From: Chalciporus piperatus
Taxonomy: Eukaryota > Basidiomycota > Agaricomycetes > Boletales > Boletaceae
DNA: 64,000 bases
Assembly (NCBI GenBank): GCA_038093975.1
Contig: JBBPTG010000006.1
Coordinates: forward strand, 310,001 to 374,000
Direction: 5' to 3'
Part shown: positions 26,763-39,700 of the stretch, piece by piece
Layout: the number at the start of each line of letters is the position of its first letter
Position numbering within the stretch: position 1 is the stretch's first letter
The notes under the pieces: generated by a model
Database searches by the model: none
The model's input: only the letters and a program-made list of their open reading frames with translations
What the model was told of the DNA's origin: nothing
Position numbers and translations under genes: made by a program

Positions 26763-27322
26763 CGGTCAAACATACCTTTGCTGGTACGCCGACCCTCCCT
26801 GGGTCCCTTCTCTTTTCGCAGATTCCTCGAACCTCTTCGGGTTCTTGATCCCCAGGGATCGTTTAATGCCTTGTTATATGGGGATCTTCTGAATCGTGCG
26901 CGCAAACGGCCTGTGACGCGAACGGTCGGTGTCCTTGCTCGCATACGGAGGTCGGGAAATAAGAGGTCCAACGTAATAAAAACATACTGGAGCGCGAGAT
27001 CCAAGAGACAAATCCGGAAGTATTCACGATGAGGAGAGAGGTCCTAGTTCTGCTTTTGTAGCCCTACCCATTAAAGAATGTAGGCGAGTGAGCATGGATT
27101 GGTATACTCGTCTCTCTCCTCGAGGCAACAGTTTGCCGTTTGCCATGAAAATTGTTGAGCGGTACTTTGCATTTGACGTCACGGGCTCGGCTATTTCAAC
27201 CTGACTCGAAGTCACCGCCAGGAGCGCTCTTGGTCCACTCTTCAGAGTACTTTACGTCTCTGAATCTCTGCATAAAATCATGATTCAGATTTCCTAGTTT
27301 GCCGGTCTTGTAACTTACAACT
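26763..27322. other. Region between SEN2 and the DNA ligase gene, unassigned frames
   Basis: Two minus-strand frames (27024-27215 and 26759-27004) are open and basic. The second ends four bases inside SEN2. The plus strand is also open across 26778-27032, and a third minus frame reads protein-like near its end. I could not find a convincing start or intron chain and recognise no family. A small minus-strand gene convergent with SEN2 is possible; the region also holds the ligase promoter. Confidence 0.35.
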
Positions 27323-30184
27323 ATGGAAGACCAAGCTGAAACTAACCAGATACCATTCTCATTGTAAGTCCCTCTATCCCGTGTATGCAGAGCTGCTAGA
27401 GGAACGATCTAGCGTCGTCTCTCTGCTGCGTGAAATAGCCAGCATCCCTGCAAGAACGACCGCGTCTCGAGCGCACAATTCTAATGCGAACAACTCGCCA
27501 CGCACCGTCGTCAAGCGATGGATCGAAGCTTTGAGGAAGAACCACTCTCCTCTCCCTCGCGGAACCACCGCATCGGTTCTGCGCCTCCTTTTCCCAGAGG
27601 ACGATACCCAGAGAAAGTATGACTTGCAGGAAACGCGTCTTGCGCAATACCTTGACCAGTGCTTGGACTCGTCCACCGTGTTTACCCGCGACGCGAAACA
27701 GCTGAAAACCTGGTGTCAGAATTCTGCCTCCGGGTGTCTCGGCGAAGAGCTCCTCAAATATGCTGTATCCGGAACAGAGGTGCCTTCCAAGGAACTCAAG
27801 TACGATGTACAGCCAATCTGACATGCCAATCTAGAATGCGATCGGCCCCAAGAGCCTCCAGGACATCGACGCGCTTCTGGACGAATTAGCATCGACGTCT
27901 GCTTTTTCTGACAAGTCCTTCCACGAGGGTCACTTTGCGTCCAATAACAAGCGCTCAAAAACATCGATACTGCGCTCCCTCTACGACTCACTTCCAGCAA
28001 CCGATGCTGCTTATCTCACTCAAATCATTCTCAAAGACTTACGCCCCCTGCTATATGCACCGCCTTCTACGGCGACTAGTCATGTCCTGCTGGCATACAA
28101 TACGCGAAGCAAGCAGGTACTCACAAGGGAGCAGTTCATGAAGGAGTGGGATCCTTCTGGGTCTATGCTCAAGATGTACAAGGTTCGCGCCAAGCTCGAC
28201 GAGGCCGCGATGGGCTTCGAGGCAGGCGGTGCACTGGTAACTCCGCACCCACGTTGGGGCGTGCCGGTGGAGATCCCGAAGTCGGCCAAGGGTCGGAGTC
28301 CCTTGCATGCTCTGCAGCTATTGGAGTCTGGTGACACGATTTGGGCTGAGACGAAATATGACGGGGAGCGAGCACAGATTCATGTTCGGTTTTGCGAAGA
28401 CGGGGAGGTGAAAATCGCCATATTCAGCAAGAGCAAGAGGGATTCGACGTTGGATCGCGTTGCTGTGCACCCGTAAGCCGCTCAACCTCTAAATTACAGG
28501 AGCGAACTGAATGCAATCTGGCAGGATCGTCAAAGAGGCTCTGGCCGGGATTGGCAAGCAAGATATCATCTTGGATGCCGAAATGGTTGCCTTTTCAGAT
28601 GAGCGGAATGCTATCGACGGTAAGTATCAACTTTGGACTCTGAGATTTCAAAAAGTTGAACCATGTATACTAGAGTTCTGGGGGGTACGAGGCCTCATTG
28701 CACGCACAGCCCACGGCGCTCGCTCAGGGATAATATCCGGCAAAGGGGAGCAGCAAGACTCGTATCCTCTGTGAGCAGCTCGAATGTTCTTGATCATATT
28801 GGGTTTTCACCGCGCATATACAGGGATTCGTGTCCTTCCCTTCACTCGCACACCTCATCCGTAGAATCTCTTCACCTTGCTCTCGTTTTCTTTGACGTCC
28901 TTCTGATCGGCAATGCTTCCCTCTTGAGCGCACCATATGCAATGCGACGCTCAGTTCTCGAGAGCGTGGTTCAAGAAATTCCGGGACATGCCATGATTGC
29001 CGAACGCTCCCTGGTTTCTGATGGTCTTCCCATCGAGCAAGGTGCCAAGAAGCTCAGGGAAGTATGGGCGAAGCGCATAGCAGAATGTGAAGAGGGGCTA
29101 ATACTCAAATCGGAGGATAGTGTATATGCAGATTGGAGGTTACCCTGGGTAAAGGTACGCACGAATTCATTCAGAGAAACCTACATCCGACGCTGACATG
29201 AGCCTGGACATAGTTGAAGAAAGACTACGTACCCGGATATGGAGATACCATCGATCTTGTCGTAGTCGGTGCTTCATGGGACAAAGATCGTGCGAGAGAA
29301 CTCCGAGGTAGGCACTTCTTCTCACTTTTCTGGGAATCCTAGTGTATTGAATTGTCATAGTATCCCCCTCGACTCTAACAACATTCTATATCGGCATATT
29401 GGGCAATTCTTCCCAAGTCGCAGCTGATGTGAGTCTCTTCCTGTTCTCAATTGGGACCCAAGCAAGACGTATCCACCATAGCCCTCCGTAAAGCCCCATT
29501 TCGTTGTCTACTTCACTACTTCCTATGGCTTGTCTCGCGAACAACTCGAAGAGTTCAACTTTTGGATCCGAGCGGACGCAGTCGACTCATCGGTGAGATC
29601 ACCAATTATCCCAAATCTCGGACTCTTCTTGATATTGAATGGTACACTTCCTCAGCCGACTGGTCCGACGGGCGGACTCCCATACTCATACTCGATGCTT
29701 CAGACGCTGTCCATGCCAACGGTATTCACCCGAACCCCGATCCTGGTCGAGCTCTGCGGCGCTGGGTTCACGAAAAGTCCACGCAGCAAGGTCGGTACAC
29801 ATCATTCAGGAAGTGAAATTCTCCGAACTGACTTGGACTCGGGGTTAGTATTACGAGCTGCGATTTCCTCGAATCACGAAACTCTTTCGACCATCAGAGC
29901 GTTCTTTCATGGACTGCCTTACTCTTCGGGAATTACAAACGATCGCCTACGAATCCGTAGGCCGCGAGATACGGGATGCAGACAAGTACAAAGACATCGA
30001 TGACTGGGCAAAGACGTTGTGGGGAAAGGGTCGTGGCGTGGACGAGGAGCAAGAGCGGGATGAAGCGACGCGACTGAAGAGACAGGCGACGGTGAGGGAG
30101 TGGGAATCAAAGTTCGAGACTGTGGACCTACAGAGGGTTAGGGGCGGGAAGAGGAAACGAGAGGATGTGGAAATGTCCCCCTGA
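27323..30184 (+). CDS. ATP-dependent DNA ligase, LIG4-like core without BRCT domains
   Basis: Seals nicks in DNA by forming an enzyme-AMP intermediate. The start at 27323 is set by splicing MEDQAETNQIPFS to FVVSLLREIA through a 48-base intron (27364-27411). The N-terminal DNA-binding domain follows. The catalytic core has motif I ETKYDGERAQIHV with the AMP-binding Lys, IILDAEMVAFS, FDVLLIGNASLL, EEGLILKS, and motif V WVKLKKDYVPGYGDTIDLVV. The OB-fold part is cut into several exons (29400-29900). The protein ends with a basic GGKRKRED tail, probably a nuclear signal, without the BRCT repeats of true ligase IV. It may be a fungal side lineage of ligase IV; its repair pathway is unknown. Confidence 0.85.
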
Positions 30185-30522
30185 GAGTCGACTAGGCCTG
30201 AGGCCTGAGATCTTGAGAGACGCCGAACATGCTGTCCATCCTTGTGTCCTTGTATGAATTATTGTAGTGTACATCCTGTAATCGTAAAATACATGTAGTC
30301 TTTTGGCCGTACCAAGGAATCCGATCCTGTATGATTCAAAGGCTCCGTCTAAATCAACCAACTGATGGAATTGCTCTGCAGGAAACCCGTAGCCTCCTGC
30401 TTGATTCTGCATTCAAAACGTAGAGGGCAGTCGTATAAGTTTGCGTGGAATTGCGAGGGTTCTTCCATGAATGTGGATAATCGCTAGGTTTCTAAGTCAT
30501 CCCTGGCGAAACATTCCAGACT
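30185..30522. other. Convergent 3' region, DNA ligase / ADA1
   Basis: Separates two convergent genes. A minus frame at 30128-30412 overlaps the ligase end and looks like chance. Nothing else was seen. Confidence 0.5.
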
Positions 30523-31636
30523 TCATCGCAGCTTTCTAAGAGCCTCTTTGACTGTACTCCGTTCGCCCAAGAGGGCAAGAATTTGCCACCGTTGGTCTCT
30601 AACTTCTCTATCTTTGAGAAGTACGACATCTTCGTCGTCCATCGACTCGTTTTCACCTATCGCCAACCTCATGGCCGCTGCCGATTGGTTTGGAAGCACG
30701 GCTGGGGAGAGGGTGAAGAGCGAATCAAACGATGAGGCGGTGAGGATTCGGTTATTTGAACGTGGGGCGGATGGACTAATGGAGGATATTGCGTGGGAGG
30801 TCGAGGTGAGTGAAATGGCGTGAATGATAAGTTGTTTTAGCTTTGCCTGATGCGACGTTAGGAAACCTGTGCCGAAGTGTGGGGTTAAGCATTTACCTCG
30901 AAGGCAAGCATCATGAGTGATGCGACAGCGCGAGATGGTACACCCAAGTTGTGCTGAGCAGATATGAGGTTCATCCTGTCTGATATGTGTTGTAGGGTTG
31001 GGGCCCTGGATATAGACGCAAGATGGAGTGGCAGACGGCTTCCCGGAGGCTCTGAAAGACAAAGATTCGAATCCGGACTACAGACTGGGAGATGCCACCG
31101 TACTCACCACCACGTTCCGAGAGAAGAACGACACCTCTGTCTCGTGCAATTTCGTCTGTGTCCTTGCGAGGTCGCTGACGTTCGAGTGCACTCGCCTGGG
31201 TGGGTATATTGCGTATCCTGTCACGTTCGCGTCTCCCGAGGGAAACGGTCCATCGCTTAAGTCTGTTCGATCGTAAGGAGCCGTCTGTATCATCCGGGCC
31301 TTGATATGGGAGGATTCTGCGCCGCTTACGCGGGGGTTGCTTGGGGAGGTCCGGAGGTGGCGTAGGAAGTCTTCGGTGGACTGTGAAGTCGAACAAGGAG
31401 ATGATCAAGGAGTTGTGGAGTTGGACTGTGGTCGACGTTAGAGGCGATTCGGTGCTGCAAGTTGGAGAAATACCTAAGTTGGGTGCATCGAGAGCATGCC
31501 GAACCGACTCTTCGAACTCTTGCCTCGATATCCGGGCAGAGACAAATTGACTTAGGGTATGGAAGTAACCTGGTGCCTTTGGACCGAGTGCTACATTGAG
31601 CTGACCTTTGATCGTGGACGTCGAGGAGAGCGACAT
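30523..31636 (-). CDS. HFI1: SAGA complex subunit ADA1 (HFI1/TADA1)
   Basis: Structural subunit of the SAGA coactivator; it contributes a histone-fold partner. The start at 31636 gives MSLSSTSTIKGQLNVALG, then YFHTLSQFVSARISRQEFEE, the conserved N-terminal Ada1 block. The middle is basic (PPRKRRRILPYQG). Splicing at about 31045-31090 puts APTLQHISDRMNLISAQHNL in frame, the second conserved block, followed by GVPSRAVASLMMLAFE. After an intron at 30850-30895 come LTSHQAKLKQLIIHAISLTS, SSFDSLFTLSPAVLPNQSAA and a helical tail ending at 30523. It is divergent from the makorin gene, 109 bases away. Confidence 0.85.
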
Positions 31637-31692
31637 GGATGGGTAATGAGATGGGCGTCGTGGGAATCGAATCGGGTTATTGACGGGTCAGC

Positions 31693-31714
31693 CCTCCTCC
31701 TCCTCCTCCTCCTC
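31693..31714 (+). repeat. (CTC)n microsatellite in the makorin 5' leader
   Basis: Seven near-perfect CTC triplets, just 32 bases before the makorin start and within the 109-base gap to ADA1. It could lie in the 5' UTR as a pyrimidine-rich tract and is likely to vary in length between strains. Confidence 0.8.
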
Positions 31715-31745
31715 ATTCTCTTACCACCATCTCATACATGCTTAC

Positions 31746-33727
31746 ATGGATCGTCCTGTGACTTCAAAGTCGCGGGGAATTTGTCGCTACTACACTACTC
31801 CTCGAGGTTGTTTTGCCGGAGACGACTGCAGGTTTCTCCACGGCGCTGATGAGAAGCTCACCCCTTACGACAAGGCCAAGGTGTGCAAGTACTATGCAAG
31901 GGGTATGCACAACGTATTCCGTCTCTGCCATCTATCTTGACTCCACAGTAGGCTACTGCACTCGAGGAGACAAGTGTTGGTTCCGGCATGTTCTTCCGAA
32001 GGTAGCCCCGGACGACGACAGGATCCAGTTTAGTGCGGAAACATGTTGTATCTGCCTGGACAAACCAACGGTATACGGTTTGCTCAGTGAGTCAACTGTC
32101 CGCATCCCCTTGATCACTCAGACTTAATTATGTGCACAGCGGATTGCAGTCATATATTCTGTCTTGAGGTCAATTCCATGATGCATCGTTATCTCTTCGG
32201 TTATACTCACTGCCATGCTAGTGTATACGCCAATGGCGTGTTCCGACAGGCAAATCGGCTGATGTTGTCTCCTCGGGCAGCATCAAGTGTTGTCCGCTTT
32301 GCCGCTCTTACTCTCGGTTCATTACTCCATCCGCGCATTTCTTCCCGATCAGTAGCCCTCACAAGAAGGAAACCATCGAGGCGTATAAAGCAAGCATGGC
32401 AAGAGTGCCTTGCAAGTACGCTATTCATTTCCTTGTCGCAACTTATGTCCGATCTTGCCATTGACAGGTACTTTGAGGAGACTTCTCATACTGGGAAGCC
32501 GTGTTGTCCTTTCGGACCAGCTTGCTTCTACCAACACACAAATCCAGATGGCACTCCTCATGTATTCCGTCACGCAAGGCAGTCTATGAATGTATGCTTC
32601 TACATCCTCTCCGTTTGTATCAAGTCCTGATTCATACCTCATAGGCTTACAGGAAATATCGCCTCAGAGGTGCAGGTCTCCCACATTCCCGTGCTGATTA
32701 CGATGATCCCGTCGAGTTCTTGCAACATATTTTCGAGAATCCCGTCACCAATCTTCACGCTACCCTTGATGTAATACGGGCCAGTCTTCCGGCTCTCATG
32801 GAGAGGTTCGCTGCGAGTACTGAGCCTCGGGGACATGACTCAGGTGAGGAAGGAGAGGTTGCTGACGACATCAACCCTTTCGAGCTTCTGGTATGTCGAT
32901 TCATCCTCCCACCCCTCCTCCTTGTCACGAAGCGCCTTGTAGATGGAAATCTAACTTTTCCCACTTGACCATGCCATACGGTCCATCCTATCTCAACTTA
33001 GGAGGACAACCCAGTTCTGCATGAGGAAGCATCACTCTTGCCCTCTCAAGGGATTTCAGACGAAGCCAGTTCAAACCCGCAATCTGCACCTGTAGAACCA
33101 GCCCAAGCCCATATTCCACCGATTATGCGAGCGTCGCCAATCCCATCTACGTCTAGTTCCCCACGACCCTCTACGTCGCCTCCCCGTTACTCTTCACGCT
33201 TCAGCACAGTGATGAGTTCTCGCAGCCGAGAGATCCTCATTATTGATATTTCGGATGATGAAAGTGAGGAGGGAGAAGATGAATCTGCTCCGCAAGGGTT
33301 CAATATTGGGCCCGATGACCCCTCCATCGAACTGCAGGATTCCGACGCTCTTACAAGTGCTCCTGTTCCACAGCCCACCTCACCCGAGCAATCGGAAATG
33401 CCCCTGGATTCCAGTGGCAACTCTCGGCCAGTGGAAACGCCACCCAGCAGACAACCGTGCGAGCATGAAGTGGATCCACCATTCTTAACAGACGGTCGTG
33501 GTCGCGTTGTCTGGAGCAGTACTCGCAATGTGTCTGGGGGAGGAACGACTGCTGAAGCCAGAGCACCACGCCGCTCCCGAACTGGTCCGGCTCCTAGGAT
33601 GACACACCCGTCATCTAGCTCGACTTTTCTCGTCACGAACAGTCGCGGGCACGCATGGGGTGGACAGGATATACAGGGGATGGATGGGAAAGTGGTCGGA
33701 CGGGATGAGAGGAGTGATTCGGACTAA
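31746..33727 (+). CDS. MKRN: Makorin-type E3 ubiquitin ligase (CCCH and RING fingers)
   Basis: RNA-binding ubiquitin ligase. The start at 31746 (MDRPVTSKSRG) precedes CCCH finger 1 (CRYYTTPRGCFAGDDCRFLH) and finger 2 (CKYYARGYCTRGDKCWFRH). The RING begins CCICLDKPTVYGLL and continues DCSHIFCLECIRQW, joined across introns near 32085-32140 and 32168-32220, then KCCPLCRSYS. A third CCCH finger follows: VPCKYFEETSHTGKPCCPFG to CFYQH. The C-terminus is long and disordered, with an acidic patch (IDISDDESEEGEDE) that could bind SUMO. The stop is at 33725-33727. The finger order C3H-C3H-RING-C3H is makorin-like. Confidence 0.92.
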
Positions 33728-33836
33728 GGGCATATAATGATGCAAATATTTCAAGATGTATATTAACTGGCATGATTCGCAAATCTGACGTATGTAGTAC
33801 ATATCCTTTCCACCCGACCTCAATATTTCGCAAAAC

Positions 33837-36229
33837 CTACAAGACGCCCGACTGGTCGACATTCAGGATGAACTTGGTGTAGAAGCGCACCGACTCAGTC
33901 AATGCGTCAGCTCGGAAAGCTGGCATGCTCATCATCAGTACCGACAGCGAACAGCGCCGTTTATCTTACCTTCATTGATAGTGTGAGCTTGATTATATGC
34001 GTCATCGTCGAAAAAGGGATTCATGCGGAAGATATGTCGTGTGAGATTCCAATAGTATCTCGTGTCTTCGATGCCAACGGCGGTCAACTCTCAAGCAAAA
34101 TATGACCACAGTCACTTACCTGTGTTTCCTGCCAACGCAAAGTGAGAGGTTGAGCGAAGGCAAGTCAGAATGGAGTGGTACCATACCCATGGAGAGAGCT
34201 GGCGCGACGACCACATTGGAGGTGTTATAAAGCGGGGAGCTCTCAAAGGTGGCCTTGATGCTGCCTGCGAGCACTGACCAAGGGCCTTGTTCACTCGGCG
34301 TAATTGGCGACGGCTCCAGAGACGTGTCGTATGCGTCCGTTAATGTCACTCGACCAGATTTCCCGGAGGTGATCACCTTTCCAAAAGCCTCAAGAGCGAG
34401 ATCATATTTCTCTGCAACAGACGACAAGACAGCCGTAAGGTGGTTCTGCAACTCATGCACAGAACTGGGTCGTTTTCAATGTCAGGTCAGGGGAATCTCA
34501 AGCTGGCATTGGGTGCAGGAGGAATCTTAGTACGCACCTATCTTCGGCGATGCGATGGTTGACAACAGCCGCTGCGCGTTCTGGAAGTGCGTTTACCTTG
34601 ACGCCTCCCTCGATCAAATCAACTGCTTGTGTGGTAACCAACATGGCTTCATAGATTGGATCCCAGCGGACGAGTCCCTCTTCCAGGCGCCTGAGTGCTG
34701 AATCATCCGACAGGCTTTTAGCAGCGAGGCGCCGGAGGTCGTCTGGAAATGACGGCGAATAAGCTGCTTTGCATTGAATAGCGGAGAATTGGGTTCCAGA
34801 TCGCACAAGACGAGGCTTGTGGGGGTTGGCTTCGAGGGTGGTCACCAAACGAGACAAAAGGCCGATGCTCTGGAAATATTTAAAAAGACTATCAAGTTCG
34901 AGTGAGTGGCGACGTACGGTGTGCTCAGGAGGAATACTAGAGTGACCGCCTGGGGCAAAGACTTCTACCTTGACATCAAGGTAGCCTCTCTCCGCGACAG
35001 AAGGGTTAGCGAAGATGAGGTCGCCGTCCTTCGAGTATCTGCCTGTCGTTATGGGTCAGTACCATCTGTGAAGCGGAGGTGTTGGAGACAGACCCCCTTC
35101 ATCGAGAATGAAAGCAAAATTGTCTCTACCGTATGTTCGCTCCAAATATGCAGCGATGTTCTCGGCACCCTGACCAGAACCAGTCAGCTGGCAACATTCG
35201 GACACAGGTGATACACGAACCTCAGTACCTGTCGCTTCTTCATCGAATCCATAGGCCAACAAAAGCGTGCGTCTTGGACGGAAGCGTTTCCGCAAAAGAG
35301 TCTCAATCGCAATCAGTTGCGATATTAAATTGCTTTTATCGTCCCTGGAACCTCTACCCCAGATCCACGTGCCTGTCAAGTCATTTCTTGGTTACCGATG
35401 CGCAAGAGATTGTATGGGTGAGACCCACCGTCATAGAGACCAGAGAACGGGGGGTGTTCCCACTGGTCAACAGTACTCGGATCGACAGGGACCACGTCTA
35501 TCAACAACGATCATCAATGACCAGCTTATCGAAGTAATGACCTCGGACCCACTGACCTTGATGGGCGGCTAGAATGTACGGTTTCGCATTTGTGGAACCT
35601 TGCCACTGGAAAACCAATCCATACGTATTGACCTTGGTAAGGGTCAAATACCTGTAGCTATTAATTCCATCAAGTTCCGGTCAACGTGTCTGGTCAGAAA
35701 ACTATTTCGCTCACACCAAGGGGAACTGCTCTTCCAAAAGATCGTGCAACTGTTTGAAGACGACCCATCGAGGGTCTTGTCCAACAGGACCAATGTCGTC
35801 GTAAGTTTCTGTGCTTCAGTTGGTGACAACTTTGAGTGCAAAAGAAAGATGTCGTTCCGATGTGGAGACTCACGGTACACGAACTGCGAGTCCGAGAAGC
35901 ACAGATGCCTTCGTCTGAAACTCCGAGGTCGCATATTCCATGTCGAGGTCGTGATCAACTTGCGCATATTCCCCGGCAGGATGCAAGGCATTCCACTGCG
36001 GGCATGTAGTAGAGTTTAAACTGGGTGGCCGCGGAACTGGTGCCGTACCAGAGATTCCGAGCAATGAATATAAGTCTGAGAGTTCTGAGACATAGATATG
36101 AGAACAATAGAGGAGAAAGGCGGACACCATCCCAAGCGCTAGGAGATGCAAGATAGAAATTGAGAACCGTGGCTTGGTTGGAGACACATTATTGGCAGTC
36201 TGAGGCTTGCTCGCAGTGGGAGGCTGCAT
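33837..36229 (-). CDS. CPS1: M20 metallopeptidase, carboxypeptidase S-like (Gly-Xaa carboxypeptidase)
   Basis: Zinc peptidase of the vacuole that removes C-terminal residues from small peptides. The start at 36229 (MQPPTASKPQ) is chosen because the frame above begins with GTG; a short N-terminal tail is followed by one membrane anchor (ILHLLALGMVSAFLLY). The zinc site is seen as ILAAHQDVVPV, joined across an intron, then WIWGRGSRDDK with the bridging Asp, then GFDEEATGTEGAENI with the catalytic Glu pair. Downstream is VEVFAPGGHSSIPPEHTSIG, the dimerisation-domain entry, and the C-terminal segment NPFFDDDAYNQAHTINEAV. The stop is at 33837-33839. It has many introns. Metal ligands appear intact. 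Confidence 0.88.
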
Positions 36230-36780
36230 GGGACTTGTCAGACGACGACGCTGCGACTCAGAGTCATAGACGGTCACCAGACTAGCTGCGACGTCAAGAT
36301 AGCCCCTGAATATTGGTGCTTACACATTCAAATCGAGCCAAATGTTCGGGAGTTACATTTGACTCACATACTGCTCGTACTACAAGCTGGAGTTGGCCCC
36401 ATAATTGCTTCCTACGTCGAACTTGAATACCAACGGCAATGGAAGCGAGTGCCAGTAATAGTACAAACGAAATTCAACGATTTACTCCCAGAGGAAGCCG
36501 ATGAGTTCGGAACGCTCGAGTGATTCGTCGCAAGTTCGTGAATAACAGTGTGTCTTGCACACAGACTGGGACCGGACACAAGATATAATGTACATCATTC
36601 ACTCGCTCATCTGATCATTCGTAGCTATTAAGACAGGAATAATCGGGTATATACCAGGAGTAAATGAAAGACATTGTGCGGTTCAGGATATGGAATCGGG
36701 TATATGTAGATATACAAGATACATGACCGCACAGATAATCATGAAAGAGAGATGGTTTCATGCGAGAGTGAACGGTAGGG
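36230..36780. other. Intergenic region CPS1 - BEM3
   Basis: Holds the CPS1 promoter and the 3' end of the RhoGAP gene. A plus-strand frame at 36690-36896 overlaps the RhoGAP end and shows no homology. Nothing else was seen. Confidence 0.5.
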
Positions 36781-39700
36781 TCAACTTTGTCGTGCTGTCA
36801 GGGGTGACGGAGCAGGGGAACGAGGTGCGTCAAGTATCGGCCGCGGTGAGACTGGGAGGCCTGTCATTCGGCTCTGTCGGTTGGTTTTCTTGTTGATGGC
36901 GATATTGAGTCCACGACTAGCTGCAACATCGGAAGCCCGTGACCGGGATTCCATAGGAGTGAGCTCCAGTCGGGAAGGTGAGAGGAAATCTGCGGCATAT
37001 TGCGAGTGATTCTGCGAAGGACCGCTGGAGCGTGTCTGCATAGACTCCACTGTTGCCTCGTTTTCTGTGGTCTCGTTACCGCTCTCGTACTGAATGGAAA
37101 CGCTGTCCCCATCCTCGGAAGGAGTCTCGTCTGAAGGTACTGAGGTAGTCGCTGATATGAGAAACGATGCAGCGAACGAAGACAATATGAGCACGAACCA
37201 TGTAGGCTTCTACCAGACAGACCAAGCAGCTTATCTGCTGCTGCGTCCGAGTACTGACGACTGTTGCGTCTACTAAGCTCACCCTCCTTGTCCGCCTCTG
37301 CATCGACCGTGTCATTTGCAGCATCCACGTTGAAAACCCGATTGAACTCTCCGAGCATTAGGCTGAAGACACCAGCGGGAATCCCAAGCGTAGGACTGAA
37401 GACGATTCCAACGTTTCTCATGGTCATCTTGTTGACACCCGAGTTTTGTACAATGAGAATCAGATGAGCAGTCAATGCGCGCAGTAGACTATAGTTCGCG
37501 ATCGGAAGCGATGCAATAAGATGCGATAGCTCGTAAATGCGTTCTTGCGGTTCAACGAAGTCTGTAGGTGCCGTCAATTACACCTGGTGTGGAAGGCATT
37601 GAGCAATACGGACCCATCACAGAAAGGAACTTCATGTGCAGGTCGCGCGTGAGGATGCTAGCCGGCAGTTCTCGAAGAAAACTTTTTAGCAAACCAGCGA
37701 TGGCGTGAAGATCCCAATATTCATCTGACGCAAGGAGGTCGACGTCACCCTCTGCAGAGTTCGTTAGTACAGGGCAACCTGGGGCAGACGCTTCGACATA
37801 CCAAGATTGAATCTATCCTTTAGACCCTTGATAACTGCAGAGCTCCCGCTCAGACGATAAATACCTTCTTCCTGATCCGCCTTTTTCGTCTCGAGATACT
37901 GTATACACCGGAAGACGACCGCTGGTAGACGAGCAATCTCGGCGACCTCGAGAGACTCTTCCAAGGGTAAACCAAACACAACTCGAGGTGCGGATGTTGG
38001 AAGCTTGTCGACGGGTCTGCCAAAATTCCAAAACGACCTCGACTTGGCTTTCTCGCGTCTGTCACTAGCTGATGTCCCTTCTGATGGGTCCTTACCACCA
38101 AACTTGTAGCCAGGTGGTATGGGAACACCGCTCATGGGTCCAGAGATCTTCATCCTCCCATTGAGGTCACCGTTTTGTGAAGGCATAGTTGCGGAATCTG
38201 GCGAAGGAGCACGATCAGGAAATGTGGCCCTTGTGGGCGAGCCAAATACTGCAGCCAAGCCAGGATGGAATGACTTTCTGTCCCGTCGAGGTCGAGCAGA
38301 ATCAGGAGTGCCTTGCTCCTGCTTGGGATAAGCCCCTTGTCTATCCGCCTCAGAATAATGTCCCAACTCCGAGTTCGGCCTGTACGCTACCAGGCCCTGA
38401 GCACCCGCATCGAGTGGAGAGTTCGTTGGTAGGGAGGATGACAGGGAAGGTTCGACACGGTCGGCCTGGATGGACTGGTCCCCGTCTGTGTTGACTGTGT
38501 ATACGGATTTTGTTGGGCTGGCTGAATAGGACTCATCAAATGAGGCAGAGCCTGGGAGAAGTGTTGTTTGGAATAGCTTGGCATTGTTCGCATCTTGAGG
38601 GAGTTGGGATAGAGGTATTGCTGCCCCTCGTGAGATGTCATCCTTGGACATAGCTCGCGTCGCCCGTTTTCCATTGGGCGTAGTCATGATTTCTTGATTC
38701 GAGCTGATACTTGAACGAGGTTGGCCGGATCCGAGACTCTGAGATTGGGGGACATTGACCGAGATGGGACTTAGTCCCGCCGAGATGGAAGTGATAGAGT
38801 CCTCGTTGAAGGTTCCCGAGACGTAGCGGACAAGTATGTCCACCCAGCTATCCCTCTCAGCGTCACTCTGTGCACACAAGACATGTCGTGAGTTGGAACC
38901 ACCAGGACCTTTCTTCGCCTCAATAACCAGGAACGCATGGCGGTAATTTTTCTCGTCGTCGTTGTCAGTCGTCCGCTGTTGACGACCGATTTGCGCATTC
39001 GTTATGACAATGGAACCAAGGTGGGCACCGCCTCGCTGTGCCTGTCCTCAGAATCGGAGAGCGATTTCAATACAGATACTCACACTTTCATAGTACTCGA
39101 GTACTGGTCCTTGTAACACAAAGTACCGCGTCTTCCATCCGCCAAAATTTTTGCCTCGTTTAGTGAGGTATCCTTCCTTGTATCCTGCTTGCATAACGGG
39201 TTTCTTGGTATCACGGACGATATCTGACGTAAAGAACGCAATGACTTCATCCTTGTTCTTGACAGGAAGTTCAATCAATGATCGCAGGTACACCTCAAGA
39301 GCCGCCTGCAAACCGTAAGTCAGCCTCGAAACGATCGTGAGACCACAAACCCTACTCACTTTTCGCTGATCGGACTTCGCAGGTGCATGATCCCTCCAGA
39401 GTTTACCGTCCGGCAAGGTGGCTATCTTTTTTGACGCACTCTTGCCAACAGCAGTCCTGAACCTCTGGTCGAGCGCAAGCACGTCCGAGTACAATTTCTC
39501 CACTTTCCATGGCTCCTTTCCTCTCCCAGGATCCACTTTGATCTCGAAAGACAACACTTCCTTCCCTCGGTCGTTCGGCTTTATGGAAGAATGAGAAACG
39601 GTGACATCCGTAGTTCGAAGGTCATCAGGGATAAGAGGGAGGGCGTGGTAGGTGGGACTCGATGAGAACCCATGTGGGGGTCTAACGGGTGACAGATACG

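Noticed and set aside
27364..27390. 27-base first intron in the DNA ligase gene
   Set aside because: Too short for this genome and gives the wrong frame; the acceptor at 27411 makes a normal 48-base intron and restores the family N-terminus.
31050..31090. GATTCGAATCC, a tRNA T-loop-like string
   Set aside because: It lies in an ADA1 exon/intron region and no cloverleaf or A box could be formed around it. A few similar strings elsewhere failed for the same reason.
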